Assembly (NCBI RefSeq): GCF_029784135.1
Contig: NC_073746.1
Location: 74,442,042-74,506,041, forward strand
DNA from: Toxorhynchites rutilus septentrionalis
Taxonomy: Eukaryota > Arthropoda > Insecta > Diptera > Culicidae
Direction: 5' to 3'
DNA length: 64,000 nt
Shown: piece by piece, positions 8,336 to 18,462 of the stretch
Layout: every line of letters starts with the position of its first letter
Numbering within the stretch: position 1 is the first letter of the stretch
Notes under the pieces: generated by a model
The model's input: the letters and a program-made list of their open reading frames with translations, nothing else
Told to the model about the DNA's origin: nothing
The model's database searches: none
Program-made: the position numbers and the translations under genes

Positions 8336-9497
8336 TGCCCATGTTTGTATAGGAGACGTAAGCGTCAAAATGAACAAAATCGACTTTTTATCCGTTTTGC
8401 ATTCTACGCAATGTAATACGTTTGCTCAACATGCAAATAAACATTTTTTGTTCGAAAACATTTGTGCAATTTTGAAAAAAAAAACCTTCCCAAAAAACAT
8501 TGTTTGTCCGCATAACAGACGTAATTCCATACAGCTTTCATAATCAAAAATTATCAGTATTATGTGCTATAAGCTAAATCTACATTTGAATCACATTCTT
8601 TGTAGACATCCAACATGCCTGTCACGATAGTGTCTTATTACTTAGAATTTCCTAATAGATGAATATAAGAAACCATTGAAACACTGCTCATATAATTTTC
8701 TGTACATTGCACTGCGAGGGACAAAGAGAAGCAATTGTGTTTTTTAATGTTATGATTACCCAATTTTCTACATTTGAATCTTCAAGTAGATAATGAAACA
8801 ATCAGATCAGTAGTGAAATTAAAATAATATTGGTTCTTAGCATTTTAACTCCTCGGATTCGACATCGTTTTATCCCACATACTCAGCATTTACTCATACC
8901 GTTGGTGTAAATCACTCCACCATCTTTAGGCGATTGATCGTAATATCGGTATATCATGTTGCTAAAATTACCAACATTGCAGATTGCCTTTAGAAATTTA
9001 ATTAATTTAAAAAACACGAACCTGCTGTTCTTATCATATCCCATAGTATTCAGGAAAAAAGTACTCATCATAGTATCATAGACTCGCAACAAATCCAGAG
9101 CACCTTTTCCAGCAATTTCACAAAATTTCTTCCAAACCTATTTGATTTTATCCGATAACAATTAAAACTACCGACGGAGACGTTTTGACTATTATCGAAA
9201 ATGTAAATACTAACGCAACAGACAGAGCAACCTGGTGATTACGTCTAGCTATGCGAACAAATGTTCATTGAAACGATTGATTTTTCGCATAAAGCTTGCG
9301 TCTCGTTTTACAAATGGAAAAATATGTTCTAATTCGCAAAATCTCCTAGGCCCTCTTTTTGCCGAAAATATACTTCAACAAGACAGATCATTTCATTGGA
9401 AATTTGCATGGTTACGCTTGTAGGCTAAAAAAAACCATAAAAAACCATAAAACACTAATGGTGTTGGTGATTACGTCTCCTATGCAAACATGGGCAG
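8335..9497. repeat. 1.16-kb segment bounded by 27-bp inverted repeats
   Basis: 8335-8361 and 9471-9497 are inverted repeats with one mismatch; the core is CCCATGTTTG, then ATAGGAGACGTAA. A third partial copy of the motif is at about 9236-9262. The interior is AT-rich without recognisable coding. This could be a non-autonomous DNA transposon, or two solo copies of a short repeat that happen to face each other. No target-site duplication was found, so the boundaries are uncertain. Confidence 0.4.
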
Positions 9498-9799
9498 TGT
9501 GGTACTGGCCTGTATTCTCCACGATCGCGGTCATTATTCCTTTCTCAGAGCACTTCTTGCTTGGAAGCCATTTCGATTTCCACTTCACAGATTGTGACGA
9601 AATTTCGCACATGTAAACATTACACTCTAAATTAATTTTATCCAAAACTTCAGCAAATTTCACCCATGCAATAAAAAGTTATACTCAAAAAAAAAAGTGT
9701 TGCAAGTGTTTTTTCGAGTACAATTTTTATGTTTATACATCAATTAAATTTTTGAATTTTTTACCAGCAAATGAATGGTAATTAAGCGAAGAAAAATAC
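9498..9799. other. Unassigned AT-rich DNA
   Basis: No feature recognised between the inverted repeat and the ITmD37E element; short poly-A tracts only. Confidence 0.4.
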
Positions 9800-9953
9800 T
9801 AAAGGGTGTGTCACATCAAATTGCATCACGGAAAAAACGCTGTAGAAATTTAATTTTTAGGAATTATATCTTCAGCTTTCGCTTATAATCAGATAAGAGT
9901 GTATAGATCACGTTGGCCATGCTTCACTGTCAATTTTTCGTAAATTTGGAAAA

Positions 9954-10925
9954 ATGTCGTCGAACGAAAAAGAGCGTCGTGAATTAATCCTGTGCACTCA
10001 TTTCGAGAATCCGGAGTTGTCACATCGGGACATCGGTAAGATGCTGGGAATCGTCCAATCCACGGTCAGCAGAGTACTAAAACGATACTTCAAGAACCTA
10101 ACCATCGACCGGAAGGTGAAGAACGGCAAAAATGGATGCTCCGTCAGTGAAAAATACCACAAGCGTGTAGTTAAGCAGTTTAGACGTGATCCGAGAAGTT
10201 CGGTCTGGGCCAAGCAGCGGGAGGGCCTGCGTACATACAAGGTTCAGAAGGCTCCTAACCGCGACGAAAGGCGAAACATGGTGGGGAAGACGCGAGCCCG
10301 GAAGCTGTACACCGAAATGCTGACGAAGCCGCATTGCCTGGTAATGGACGACGAAACCTACGTCAAAGCGGACTTTCGTCAGCTGCCGGGCCTGTTGTTC
10401 TTCTCCGCAGAGGACAAATTCAGCGTTCCGGAGGAGATTCGCAAGCAGAAACTATCCAAGTTTGCCAAAAAGTACATGGTGTGGCAAGCGATCTGCTCTT
10501 GCGGAAAGCGGAGCGCCCCCTTCGTGATGACCGGCACGGTAAACGGGCAGGTTTACCTTAAGGAGTGTCTACAGAAGCGCTTACTACCACTATTGAAGCA
10601 GCACGAGGGCCCGACCATCTTCTGGCCGGATCTCGCTTCGTGCCACTATTCAAAGGACGTGTTGGAGTGGTACGAAGCCAACGGGATCACCTTCGTGCCA
10701 AAGAAAATGAACCCGCCCAACGCGCCGGAGCTTCGCCCAATAGAGAAATATTGGGCGATAATGAAGCAGGCCCTCCGGAAGAACCCAAAAGTTGTCAAAT
10801 CGGAGGCGGACTTCAAGAGAAAATGGATTTCTGTTCAAAAAAAACCACAACCTGACGTTGTACAGAACCTTATGGTCGGGGTAAAGAGGAAGGTGCGAGC
10901 ATACGGGCTTAGGCTCGAAGTATGA
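9954..10925 (+). CDS. ITmD37E transposase, open but lacking the second HTH
   Basis: 323 codons without a stop or frameshift, the best-preserved transposase here. Transposases of this kind bind the terminal repeats and cut and paste the element in the nucleus. The start at 9954 (MSSNEKERRELILCTHFENP) is shared by copies B, C and D. The first helix-turn-helix is LSHRDIGKMLGIVQSTVSRV (about residues 23-42). Where copy D has a second one (GDVANKLNLSSSFVQRI), this copy has only WA, a 45-bp in-frame deletion after residue 83. Catalytic residues are D132 (VMDDETY), D226 (FWPDLASCHYS) and E264 (LRPIEKYW), so exactly 37 residues separate the second Asp from the Glu. The DDE core looks intact; DNA binding may be impaired. 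The same deletion occurs in copy E. Confidence 0.92.
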   Translation: MSSNEKERRELILCTHFENPELSHRDIGKMLGIVQSTVSRVLKRYFKNLTIDRKVKNGKNGCSVSEKYHKRVVKQFRRDPRSSVWAKQREGLRTYKVQKAPNRDERRNMVGKTRARKLYTEMLTKPHCLVMDDETYVKADFRQLPGLLFFSAEDKFSVPEEIRKQKLSKFAKKYMVWQAICSCGKRSAPFVMTGTVNGQVYLKECLQKRLLPLLKQHEGPTIFWPDLASCHYSKDVLEWYEANGITFVPKKMNPPNAPELRPIEKYWAIMKQALRKNPKVVKSEADFKRKWISVQKKPQPDVVQNLMVGVKRKVRAYGLRLEV

Positions 10926-10997
10926 ATAAAAAGAAAATGCCAAAAGTTGTTTAATAGTTTTTATTTTACTGTCTAAAATTTTCAAAAGGATCGGTCT

Positions 10998-11276
10998 TCT
11001 TCTTCTTCTTCAATGGCACTAACGTTCCTAGAGGAACTTCGCCGTCTCAACGTAGTATTACTTGCGTCATTTTTATTAGTACTTAGTTAAGATTTCTATG
11101 CCAAATAACACGCCTTGAATGCATTCTGAGTGGCAAGCTCTAGAATACGCGTGATCACAGTGCAAGTCGGAGGAAATTTCTTTGACGAAAAATTTCCCCG
11201 ACCAGAACGGGAATCGAACCCGAACACCCGGCATGTTAGTTATGACGCTAACCACTCGGCCACGGGTGCACAATAA
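10998..11276 (-). mobile_element. tRNA-derived SINE inserted in ITmD37E copy A
   Basis: A full-length SINE on the minus strand. Its tRNA-like head (A box TGGCCGAGTGG, B box GGTTCGATTCC) is at 11200-11272 and its 3' end is a (GAA)n run at 10998-11010. A 14-bp target-site duplication, AAAAGGATCGGTCT, flanks it at 10984-10997 and 11277-11290. The other ITmD37E copies have this site once, so this is a clean filled/empty-site comparison. It needs RNA polymerase III transcription and a partner reverse transcriptase. Confidence 0.92.
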
Positions 11277-11378
11277 AAAAGGATCGGTCTACTGGGCGAA
11301 TTTCTACAGCGTTTTTTCCAATTGATGCAATTTGATGTGACACACCCTTTAAACTGTTAAATGTCAACTAACATGTAT

Positions 11379-12842
11379 GTGTCTGGGGACGAATCTGCTC
11401 ATCCTACCAAGCCCCCCTCGAAAAAAATTGCCTCCTCCCTCCTCCCTGAACTCCCCAAAACTCCCACTCCTCCTCTCCCACCATCGATTTCATTTCCTTC
11501 TTCTGATATTTCCGAGCCAGTTCCAACCTCGTCCTCGTCTTCCTCTTCTGTTGTATCCTCTCCCCGTGTCAAGGTTTATCCAGAAGATGCACCTGGAACC
11601 GGTCCCTGGGTTGTTTTCTTCCGGCCCAAACCAAACGGAAAAGCACTGAATGTTATTCAGATCACGAAAGATCTGACAAGATACTACTCCTCCGTGATCG
11701 AAGTTTTAAAAGTTAGACCGAACAAACTGCGTGTTATCGTGAGTGACCGGAAACATGCAAACGGTATTGTGATCGACCAGAGGTTCACCCTAGAGTATCG
11801 TGTCTACGTGCCGTCCCATGACGTAGAAATCTCGGGGGTGGTAACTGAAACGGGTCTGACGTGTAAAATGATAAAAGAAGGATTTGGAAAATTTAAAAAA
11901 CTCCCTTTGGTGAGTGTTAAAATCTTGGACTGCCGCCAACTAGGGAAAGTCTCCCAAGAAGGGGGAGAAACTAAATTCACGCCGTCCGACTCGTTTCGAG
12001 TAACTATTGCTGGTTCCGCCCTCCCTGACTACGTCATGGTGGATAAATAGAGGCTGCCTATGCGACTCTTCGTGCCAAAGCCCATGACTTACCAAAAATG
12101 CAAGTCAGTTGGCCACACTTCAGCTTATTGTGCCAACAAGGAGCGCTGTGCCACTTGCGGAGAGCAACATGTGGGCGAATCCTGCAGTGCGACTGAGCAT
12201 AAGTGTCCATATTGCGGAGGAGCTCCACATGTACTCTCAGCTTGTGAAACTTACAAGAGTCGCTGGGAGAAACAGAAGCGCTCTTTAAAGGAACGCTCGA
12301 AACGCACATTTGCGGAAATTTTAAAGGGCGCTTCTCCACTGGCCCAGCAACAACAACAACCAATCTACACACACAATGTTTTCTCTACGTTGCCAGTTGA
12401 TGAAATGGAAGCGGACACAGCTAGCGGGGGCACACCGCTTATTTTCAAAGGGAATCCCCGGCGCAAAAATGTGACCACTCCCAAAATTCAAGAACAAGTC
12501 CCCCCGGTGATACCCCCTGTTAGCTTGCCCAAAAAATCGAGTGCAGCGGATAAGCAAAATCAGGTTCCTCCTGGCTTCCGTGGGAATAGTTCATCTTTGA
12601 ACAACCCAGCACTTGAGGGGACATCAAAAACCCCAACTGTCCATGTTTTTCCGTCCAGTTCAACTTCCCAATCGGGATTTATAAAGTTGACTGACCTTGT
12701 GGATCAAATCTTCACGTGTTTTAATGTTTCCGACTCCATCAGAACCATTGTTATCTCAATGCTTCCAGTATTAAAGACAATTTTGCAACAATTGATGCAA
12801 ACATGGCCCCTCCTTGCAATGATTATCTCTCTTGATGTCTAA
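11379..12842 (+). pseudogene. I-clade ORF1 (gag-like), copy 1
   Basis: ORF1 proteins bind element RNA and act as chaperones. The reading runs from the truncation to a premature TAG at 12048-12050, where copy 2 has a Leu codon, and continues in frame to TAA at 12840-12842. An open frame starting at 11361 exists only because an ATG lies in flanking DNA. Pro/Ser-rich N-terminal sequence is followed by KVYPEDAPGTGPWVVFFRP. Three zinc knuckles come next; the first reads Y-x2-C-x4-H-x4-C because its leading Cys is Tyr (copy 2 has CNKCKSVGH), the others (CATCGEQHVGESC and CPYCGGAPHVLSAC) are intact. The last codons overlap ORF2 as ATGTCTAA. Confidence 0.88.
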
Positions 12843-15800
12843 TTCAAATAGAGAGGTCGGAGATATCACTGTTTTACAGTGGAATTGTCGTAGTCTTATC
12901 CCTAAATTGGATACATTCAAATTTTTAATTCATAACTCCAATTGTGATGTTTTGCTCTGTCCGAAACTTGGCTTTCTTCGCGAGATGATCTCTCTTTCCA
13001 CGATTTTAATATTATACGCTTGGACCGTGATGACAGATACGGAGGGGTGCTATTGGGAATCAATAAGTACCACTCATTTTTTCGAATTGACCTTCCACCT
13101 ATTGGAGGGATCGAAGCTGTTGCTTGTCATGCAAACATCAGAGGCAAAGACCTCTGTATTGTCAGCTTGTATTGGCCTCCGAGAGCTGCGGTTAGCCGCA
13201 AGCAACTTGTTGACATGTGCTCACTCCTTCCTGAGCCACGATTGATCTTGGGAGACTTCAACTCTCACGGAACTGCCTGGGGGGAATAGTACGACGACAA
13301 TCGTTCATCGTTGATCTATGACCTTTGTAACAGCTTCAATATGACCGTTTTGAATACTGGGGAAACAACACGTGTACCTAAACCTCCTGCTAACCCAAGT
13401 GCTCTTGACCTCTCGCTTTGCTCGAATTCACTATCGTTAGATTGCAAGTGGAATGTAATCCAGAACCCCAACGGTAGTGATCACTTGCCAATCAAAATTT
13501 CCATCAACATTAGGTCGAATTCTTCTGAATCTATAAACATGGCATATGACCTCACAAGACACATTGACTGGAAAAAATATACGGACGCGATTACTCTAGC
13601 CATCAATTCCAGAGATGGTTTACCTCCATTGGAGGAGTATAACTTCCTTTCTCGTTTGATCTATGACAGCGCAGTTCGCGCTCAAACGAAACCCATCCCA
13701 GGTTCCACTATTCGCCGAAGGCCTCCCAATCTATGGTGGGATAGCCAGTGTTCCAAGCTTTATATAGAAAAATCGAATGCATTTAAAGCTTTTCGGAAAC
13801 GTGGAACCCTTGAAAATTTTCAAGCGTATTTAGCCCTTGAAGATCAATTTAAAAACTTAATCAAAGGGAAAAAACGTGCTTAATGGCGAAATTTCGTGGG
13901 AGGTTTGTCGCGAGAAACGTCAATGAAAAAATTATGGAAAGTGGCTCGAAACATGAGAAATCGCTCTTCAACGAATGAAAGCGAAGAATATTCACATCGA
14001 TGGATTTTTAATTTTGCACGGAAGGTTTGTCCTGATTCCGCTCCTGTACAAAAAATTGTTCGAGATATACCACAAGATAGGTGCGATCTTGATTCCGAGT
14101 TTTCGATGGTAGAATTCTCTCTTGCTCTGCTCTCATGTAACAATTCTGCTCCGGGATCGGATAGAATTAAGTTCAACTTGCTGAAAAACCTCCCTGATGT
14201 GGCGAAACATCGCTTGTTGAACTCATTCAATCGATTTCTGGAGCATAATATTGTTCCAGATGATTGGAGACAAGTGCGAATTATAGCTATTCAAAAACCC
14301 GGAAAACCCGCGTCCGACTTCAATTCGTACCGCCCAATAGCAATGCTGTCTTGTATACGGAAATTGTTGGAGAAAATGATCTTGTTTCGCCTTGATCGAT
14401 GGGTTGAAACGAATGGCCTACTCTCAGATACACAATATGGGTTCCGCAGGGGCAAGGGGACGAATGATTGTCTTGCGTTGCTTTCTTCAGAAATTCAAAT
14501 GGCTTACGCCGAAAAAAAACAAATGGCTTCAGTATTCTTGGACATAAAGGGGGCTTTCGATTCTGTTTCAATAGAGGTTTTGTCGGACAAATTACACTCT
14601 CTGGGTCTGCCGCCTCTATTGAATAATATGTTATATAACTTGCTTTGTGAAAAACATTTGAACTTTTCTCACGGAGATTCGGCAGTAAGTCGGGTCTCTT
14701 ACATGGGCCTCCCCCAGGGCTCATGTTTATCCACCATCTCTGTTTTCTCCGTGGATCGAATTCTCCACGGAGAAAACAGAGATGGTGGTTTTTTCTAGGA
14801 AGCATAGACCAGCAAAACCAAAGCTTCAACTTTTGGGTAAACCGATCACTCATGCTATGTCATTCAAGTATCTTGGGGTCTGGTTCGACTCCAAATGTAC
14901 TGGGGGGGCCCATATTAGGTATCTGAGTAAAAAATGCCAACAAAGAATAAACTTTCTCCGTACAATTACCGGCACCTGGTGGGGAGCCCACCCAGAAGAT
15001 CTTATAATGTTGTATCGAACAACTATTCTCTCAGTAATGGAGTATGGCAGTTTCTGTTTTCAATCAGCTGCCAAAACACACCTCATTAAACTCGAGCGAA
15101 TTCAGTATCTTTGTCTCCGTATCGCGTTGGGATGTATGCCCTCAACGCATACCATGAGTCTCGAGGTTTTGGCAGGCCTACTCCCACTAAAAGATCGCTT
15201 CAATTTATTATCTCTTCGGTTCTTCATCCGGTGTAAGGTTATGAACCCATTGGTGATCGGAAATTTTGAGCAGCTGATCGAGCTAAATTTTCACTCCGGA
15301 TTCATGAGTTCATATCATGAATTCATCTCCATGCAGGTTGATCCTTCTTCGTATATTCCCAACCGTGTTTGTTTCCCTGACTACATCAATTCCTCTGTGC
15401 ATTTTGATCTGTCCATGAAGCAAGATATCCATGGATATTCAGATTACCAACGATCGAGGATCGCTCCAACGATCTTCGATGAAAAGTATGGGGGTATCAA
15501 TTGTGATAATATGTACTTTACTGATGGGTCCACTATAAACGAGTCCACAGGATTTGGAGTGTTCAACGAATTTTTTAGCACCTCACACCGTCTTCAGAAT
15601 CCTTGCTCAGTGTATATTGCTGAATTGGCAGCAATTCATTGGGCGCTGGACAGCGTCGCCTCAAGACCTGTTGAACACTATTACATTGTAACGGATAGTC
15701 TTAGCTCTGTCGAAGCTATCCGTTCAGTGAGGCCGGAAAAGCACTCGCCGTACTTCCTTGAGAGAATACGAGAAATTTTGAGTGCTTTATCCAGACGCTG

Positions 15801-16362
15801 TTATGTCATTACCTTTATCTGGGTCCCTTCACATTGCTCCATTCCGGGTAATGAGAGGGCTGACTCATTAGCAAAGGTAGGTGCAATTGAAGGCGATATT
15901 TATCAGCGTCAAATCGCCTTCAATGAATTTTATTCTTTAGTCCGCAAAAATACCATCGCTAACTGGCAACGCAAGTGGAATGAAGATGAATTGGGCCGGT
16001 GGTTTCACTCGATTATCCCTAAGGTTAGCCTCAAACCGTGGTTCAAAAGTCTAGACTTGAGTCGGGACTTTATTCGCACCTTCTCCCGACTCATGTCCAA
16101 TCACTGTTCGTTAGACGCGTTACTCTTTCGTTTCAATCTGGCCGGTAGCAATCTCTGCATTTGTGGCCGAGGTTACCACGACATCGAATACGTTGTTTGG
16201 GCGTGTGAGGTGTATCTTGTTGCCAGATCGAATTTAGAAAACTCCCTTCGGGCTAGAGGAAGGCAGCCCAATGTGCCGGTGAGAGATGTGTTGGCTCGGT
16301 TAGACCTTGATTACATGTCCCATATATATGTTTTCCTTAAAGCTATAGATCTTCGTGTGTGA
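12835..16362 (+). pseudogene. I-clade ORF2 (EN-RT-RNase H), copy 1, multiply broken
   Basis: Starts at the ATG overlapping the ORF1 stop. Comparison with copy 2 shows a 1-bp deletion in a T run near 12950 (shifting the endonuclease), TAG at 13287-13289 for Gln, TAA at 13881-13883 for Tyr, and a rearrangement at 14730-14788 that removes the LADD catalytic box and shifts the frame. Readable blocks include the endonuclease GDFNSHGTAWG and SDHLPIK, the RT YRPIAMLSCIRK, FLDIKGAFDS and MGLPQGSCLS, the RNase H MYFTDGSTINESTG, AELAAIHWAL and WVPSHCSIPGNERADSLA, and a C-terminal NLCICGRGYHDIEYVVW. The domain order is that of I-clade ORF2. The 3' half (14782-16362) alone is a 526-codon open frame. Confidence 0.9.
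14731..14788. repeat. Perfect palindrome replacing the RT active site
   Basis: The arms 14731-14755 and 14764-14788 are perfect 25-bp inverted repeats around an 8-bp spacer (TCGAATTC). The right arm is normal ORF2 sequence (CACGGAGAAAACAGAG also occurs in copy 2 at about 63920). The left arm is new and takes the place of about 178 bp present in copy 2 at about 63730-63907, which encodes the LADD box. This pattern suggests fold-back or template-switch synthesis. Confidence 0.95.
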
Positions 16363-16729
16363 TTGTCCCTACATCCTTATACCCTCCTTTCCTTCCTTTG
16401 CGGGTAATTCGTCCCCTTGCTATAAATAGTAGAATAAGTTGAAATGTAAATACACTATAGATATACGAATAGATTTAAGAAATGAGTGTTCATCAACATT
16501 GTTACGATTTCCTTATATCCCATCCTTCTCCTAAAAATATGTCACCCTCCTAAACTCGAGTACACCGCGAGTAATCGGTTTTCCACCTTACTAACCATAG
16601 ATATATAAAAAATTGTTTATATATATAGTTATAAAATTATATTTAAGAATTCGGCTCCTTTAAACTTAAGTAACTGAGCCTGTAAAAATAAACGAATTAA
16701 TAAAAAAAAACTAACATGTATTTTTTTTT

Positions 16730-16920
16730 CTTGAAAAAGATAGATGTCAGCGTGTTCTGCAGCTCTTTCGTGGCCTTGATGATCAACTGCTTCTCCAATT
16801 TGGCCTCGAAACTATTGGAATAGATCCTCCGTTTGAGGTTCGCCCAAACATGTTCTATAAGTCGCAGCTGGGGGTCTTTGGTGCATCGTTTATCTTCAGC
16901 CGGTCTTCAGCCCTTCTGGT
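16730..16920 (-). pseudogene. Tc1/mariner transposase C-terminal relic
   Basis: The minus strand reads ...NDAPKTP, then in the next frame PQLRLIEHVWANLKRRIYSN and SFEAKLEKQLIIKATKELQN. The Asn-Ala-Pro ... Gln-Leu-Arg-x-Ile-Glu-x2-Trp-Ala-x-Leu-Lys-Arg pattern is the end of the DDE domain in Tc1/mariner transposases; the E of LIEH would be the third catalytic residue. A one-base slip in a C run separates the two frames. The rest of the element is not visible; the I-clade copy 1 target site lies immediately to its left, so that element may have inserted in it or beside it. Confidence 0.65.
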
Positions 16921-17379
16921 TATTTGAAACAAAAAAAACGAACAGATTCTGAATCAGTAAAGATGCCGCTATCGCATGAACCTCGGACGAGTCAAAAACA
17001 TCTTTTTTGACAAAATGGCGGCCGTTTGAAAAACAAAATGCGATTTGAAACGTTTTTTCGTACGTTTCCCTTTTATTCAAAAAAATAAAAAATTTTATAA
17101 ATATCATTTTTTAGAGGTTCATGCGATAGAGTAGGACTACGTCTTTCATTTCTATACTGGGGTGTAAGTACAAAGTTTCGAAAACTAAAGCGTTACGCCG
17201 GAGAACGAGATTTCGAGCGTTAATAGCTCCTAAACAACTGAACGAAATGGTATGATAAAAACACTTCATTCGAAAGATAAAATGTCTACGCGTTATATAC
17301 TTGTTACTTTTTGATCCAAAAACTTGTTTCAATAGCCTTAAAATTGCTTTCAAAACAGACGATTGAAATCACCAATCGG

Positions 17380-17415
17380 TATATAAGCGAGCGCCGCTCG
17401 GAAATCCACTCAGTT
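17380..17415 (+). promoter_or_regulatory. TATA plus initiator-like core promoter in the GACGTAG-end element
   Basis: TATATAAG at 17380-17387 is followed by TCAGTT at 17410-17415, an arthropod initiator match. The A at 17412 lies 32 bases from the first T of the TATA box, the standard spacing for RNA polymerase II. The copy at 45956-45963 keeps the TATA box and the next 24 bases, but an insertion at 45988 separates the initiator position. Transcription itself is inferred, not seen. Confidence 0.45.
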
Positions 17416-17453
17416 GTTATTGAACAGCGATTGAGGTACAATCGCAGGAATGA

Positions 17454-17990
17454 ATGGATGTTTCCCTAACACAGACTTCAAAACCATGGAGTCTGGAGAA
17501 ACTGGCTTTGCAAAATAGATGCAAGCAGCGAGTTCATTTGTACTCGTTTGTGCTTTTAACAAATCGGAATGTTTTCCTAACACAGACTTCAAAACCATGG
17601 AGCCAGGGGAAATCGGCATTTCAAAATAGATACAAACAGCGGGTACTTTTTTATTCGTTTGCGTTTCTGCAAATCGGAATGTTTCCCTAACACAGACTTC
17701 AAAACCATGGAGCCTGAGGAAATCGGTATTGAAAAATAGATGCAAGCTGCATGTACTTTTGTACTCGCTTGTGTTTCTTCAATTTGAATGTTTCCCTAAG
17801 ACAGACTTCAATATGATGAAGCCTGAGGAAATCGGCATTGCAAAATAGATGCGGTACTATAGGTACTTTTGTAATCGCCTGAGTTTCTGGAAATCGGAAT
17901 GTTTCCCTAAAACAGACTTCAAAACCATGGAGCCAGGGGAAATTGGCATAGCAAAATAGATGCAAACTGCGGGTACATTTGTACTTCAAA
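17454..17990. repeat. Minisatellite block 1, about 112-bp unit, five copies
   Basis: Units begin near 17456, 17565, 17677, 17786 and 17899, each with TTTCCCTAACACAGACTTCA (variants), an ACCATGGAGCC-like core and a TTTTGTACTCG stretch. Units differ by a few substitutions. The open frames crossing them are repeat artefacts, not genes. Confidence 0.9.
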
Positions 17991-18462
17991 TTGACGAATT
18001 TACGCAAAGCTGAATCAGCTCATGCGACACCTACATTAGAACTCAGAACTACAATAATCTTCGGAAATTTTAAGTTTGATAATGCATACCGGTTATTGAT
18101 ACTATGAATAATTGCGATGAAATCGATATCATATCAAATTGGCTGATATCATTGATTATGTAGGAGTCGATACGAGAAGGATTTGCAGTATTTTTAGCGC
18201 ATAACACCCTATTCATTGTTTACTTAGTTGAAAAAGATTAAAGTTACAATACTTATAACAAGCCATTCCTCGTAATATACATAGCACATTGTAAAATGAT
18301 GATTTCTAACCTTTTCAGCGTGAAAAGAATACATGAAACCGGGAAATTTGAAGATAAATTCTGATTTGTCTAGAAAATTTGAACGAATTTCATACCAAAA
18401 AAAAAACAAAACATCCTCATTTTACTCGCTGCGCCATCTGGTTGTAAATCCAACGTATATTC

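Larger units (their letters stand above)
9802..11349 (+). mobile_element. ITmD37E transposon, copy A, with nested SINE
   Basis: A TA dinucleotide flanks each end (9800-9801 and 11350-11351). Terminal inverted repeats of about 50 bp begin AAGGGTGTGTCACATC and include AAAAAACGCTGTAGAAATT. One transposase gene lies inside. The 1,548-bp length includes a 279-bp SINE plus its duplicated target, so the element itself is about 1.26 kb, the usual size for this superfamily. Both ends are complete, so transposase supplied from elsewhere could still mobilise it. The I-clade insertion begins only about 30 bp beyond its right end. Confidence 0.95.
11379..16708 (+). mobile_element. I-clade non-LTR retrotransposon, copy 1, 5'-truncated and dead
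   Basis: A 13-bp duplication AACTAACATGTAT (11366-11378 and 16709-16721) marks the insertion exactly. The element starts inside ORF1, matching copy 2 from about 60305 onward, so it is 5'-truncated. It then carries ORF1 with a zinc-knuckle block, ORF2 with endonuclease, RT, RNase H and a C-terminal Cys/His domain, a 3' untranslated region (16363-16700) and a short A-rich tail. The I clade is indicated by the two-ORF layout with gag-like zinc knuckles and RNase H; the mosquito MosquI group is a plausible home. Lesions in both ORFs make it inactive. Confidence 0.9.

Noticed and set aside
11361..11378. ATG at 11361 as the ORF1 start of I-clade copy 1
   Set aside because: It lies before and within the target-site duplication, in flanking DNA; the element is 5'-truncated.
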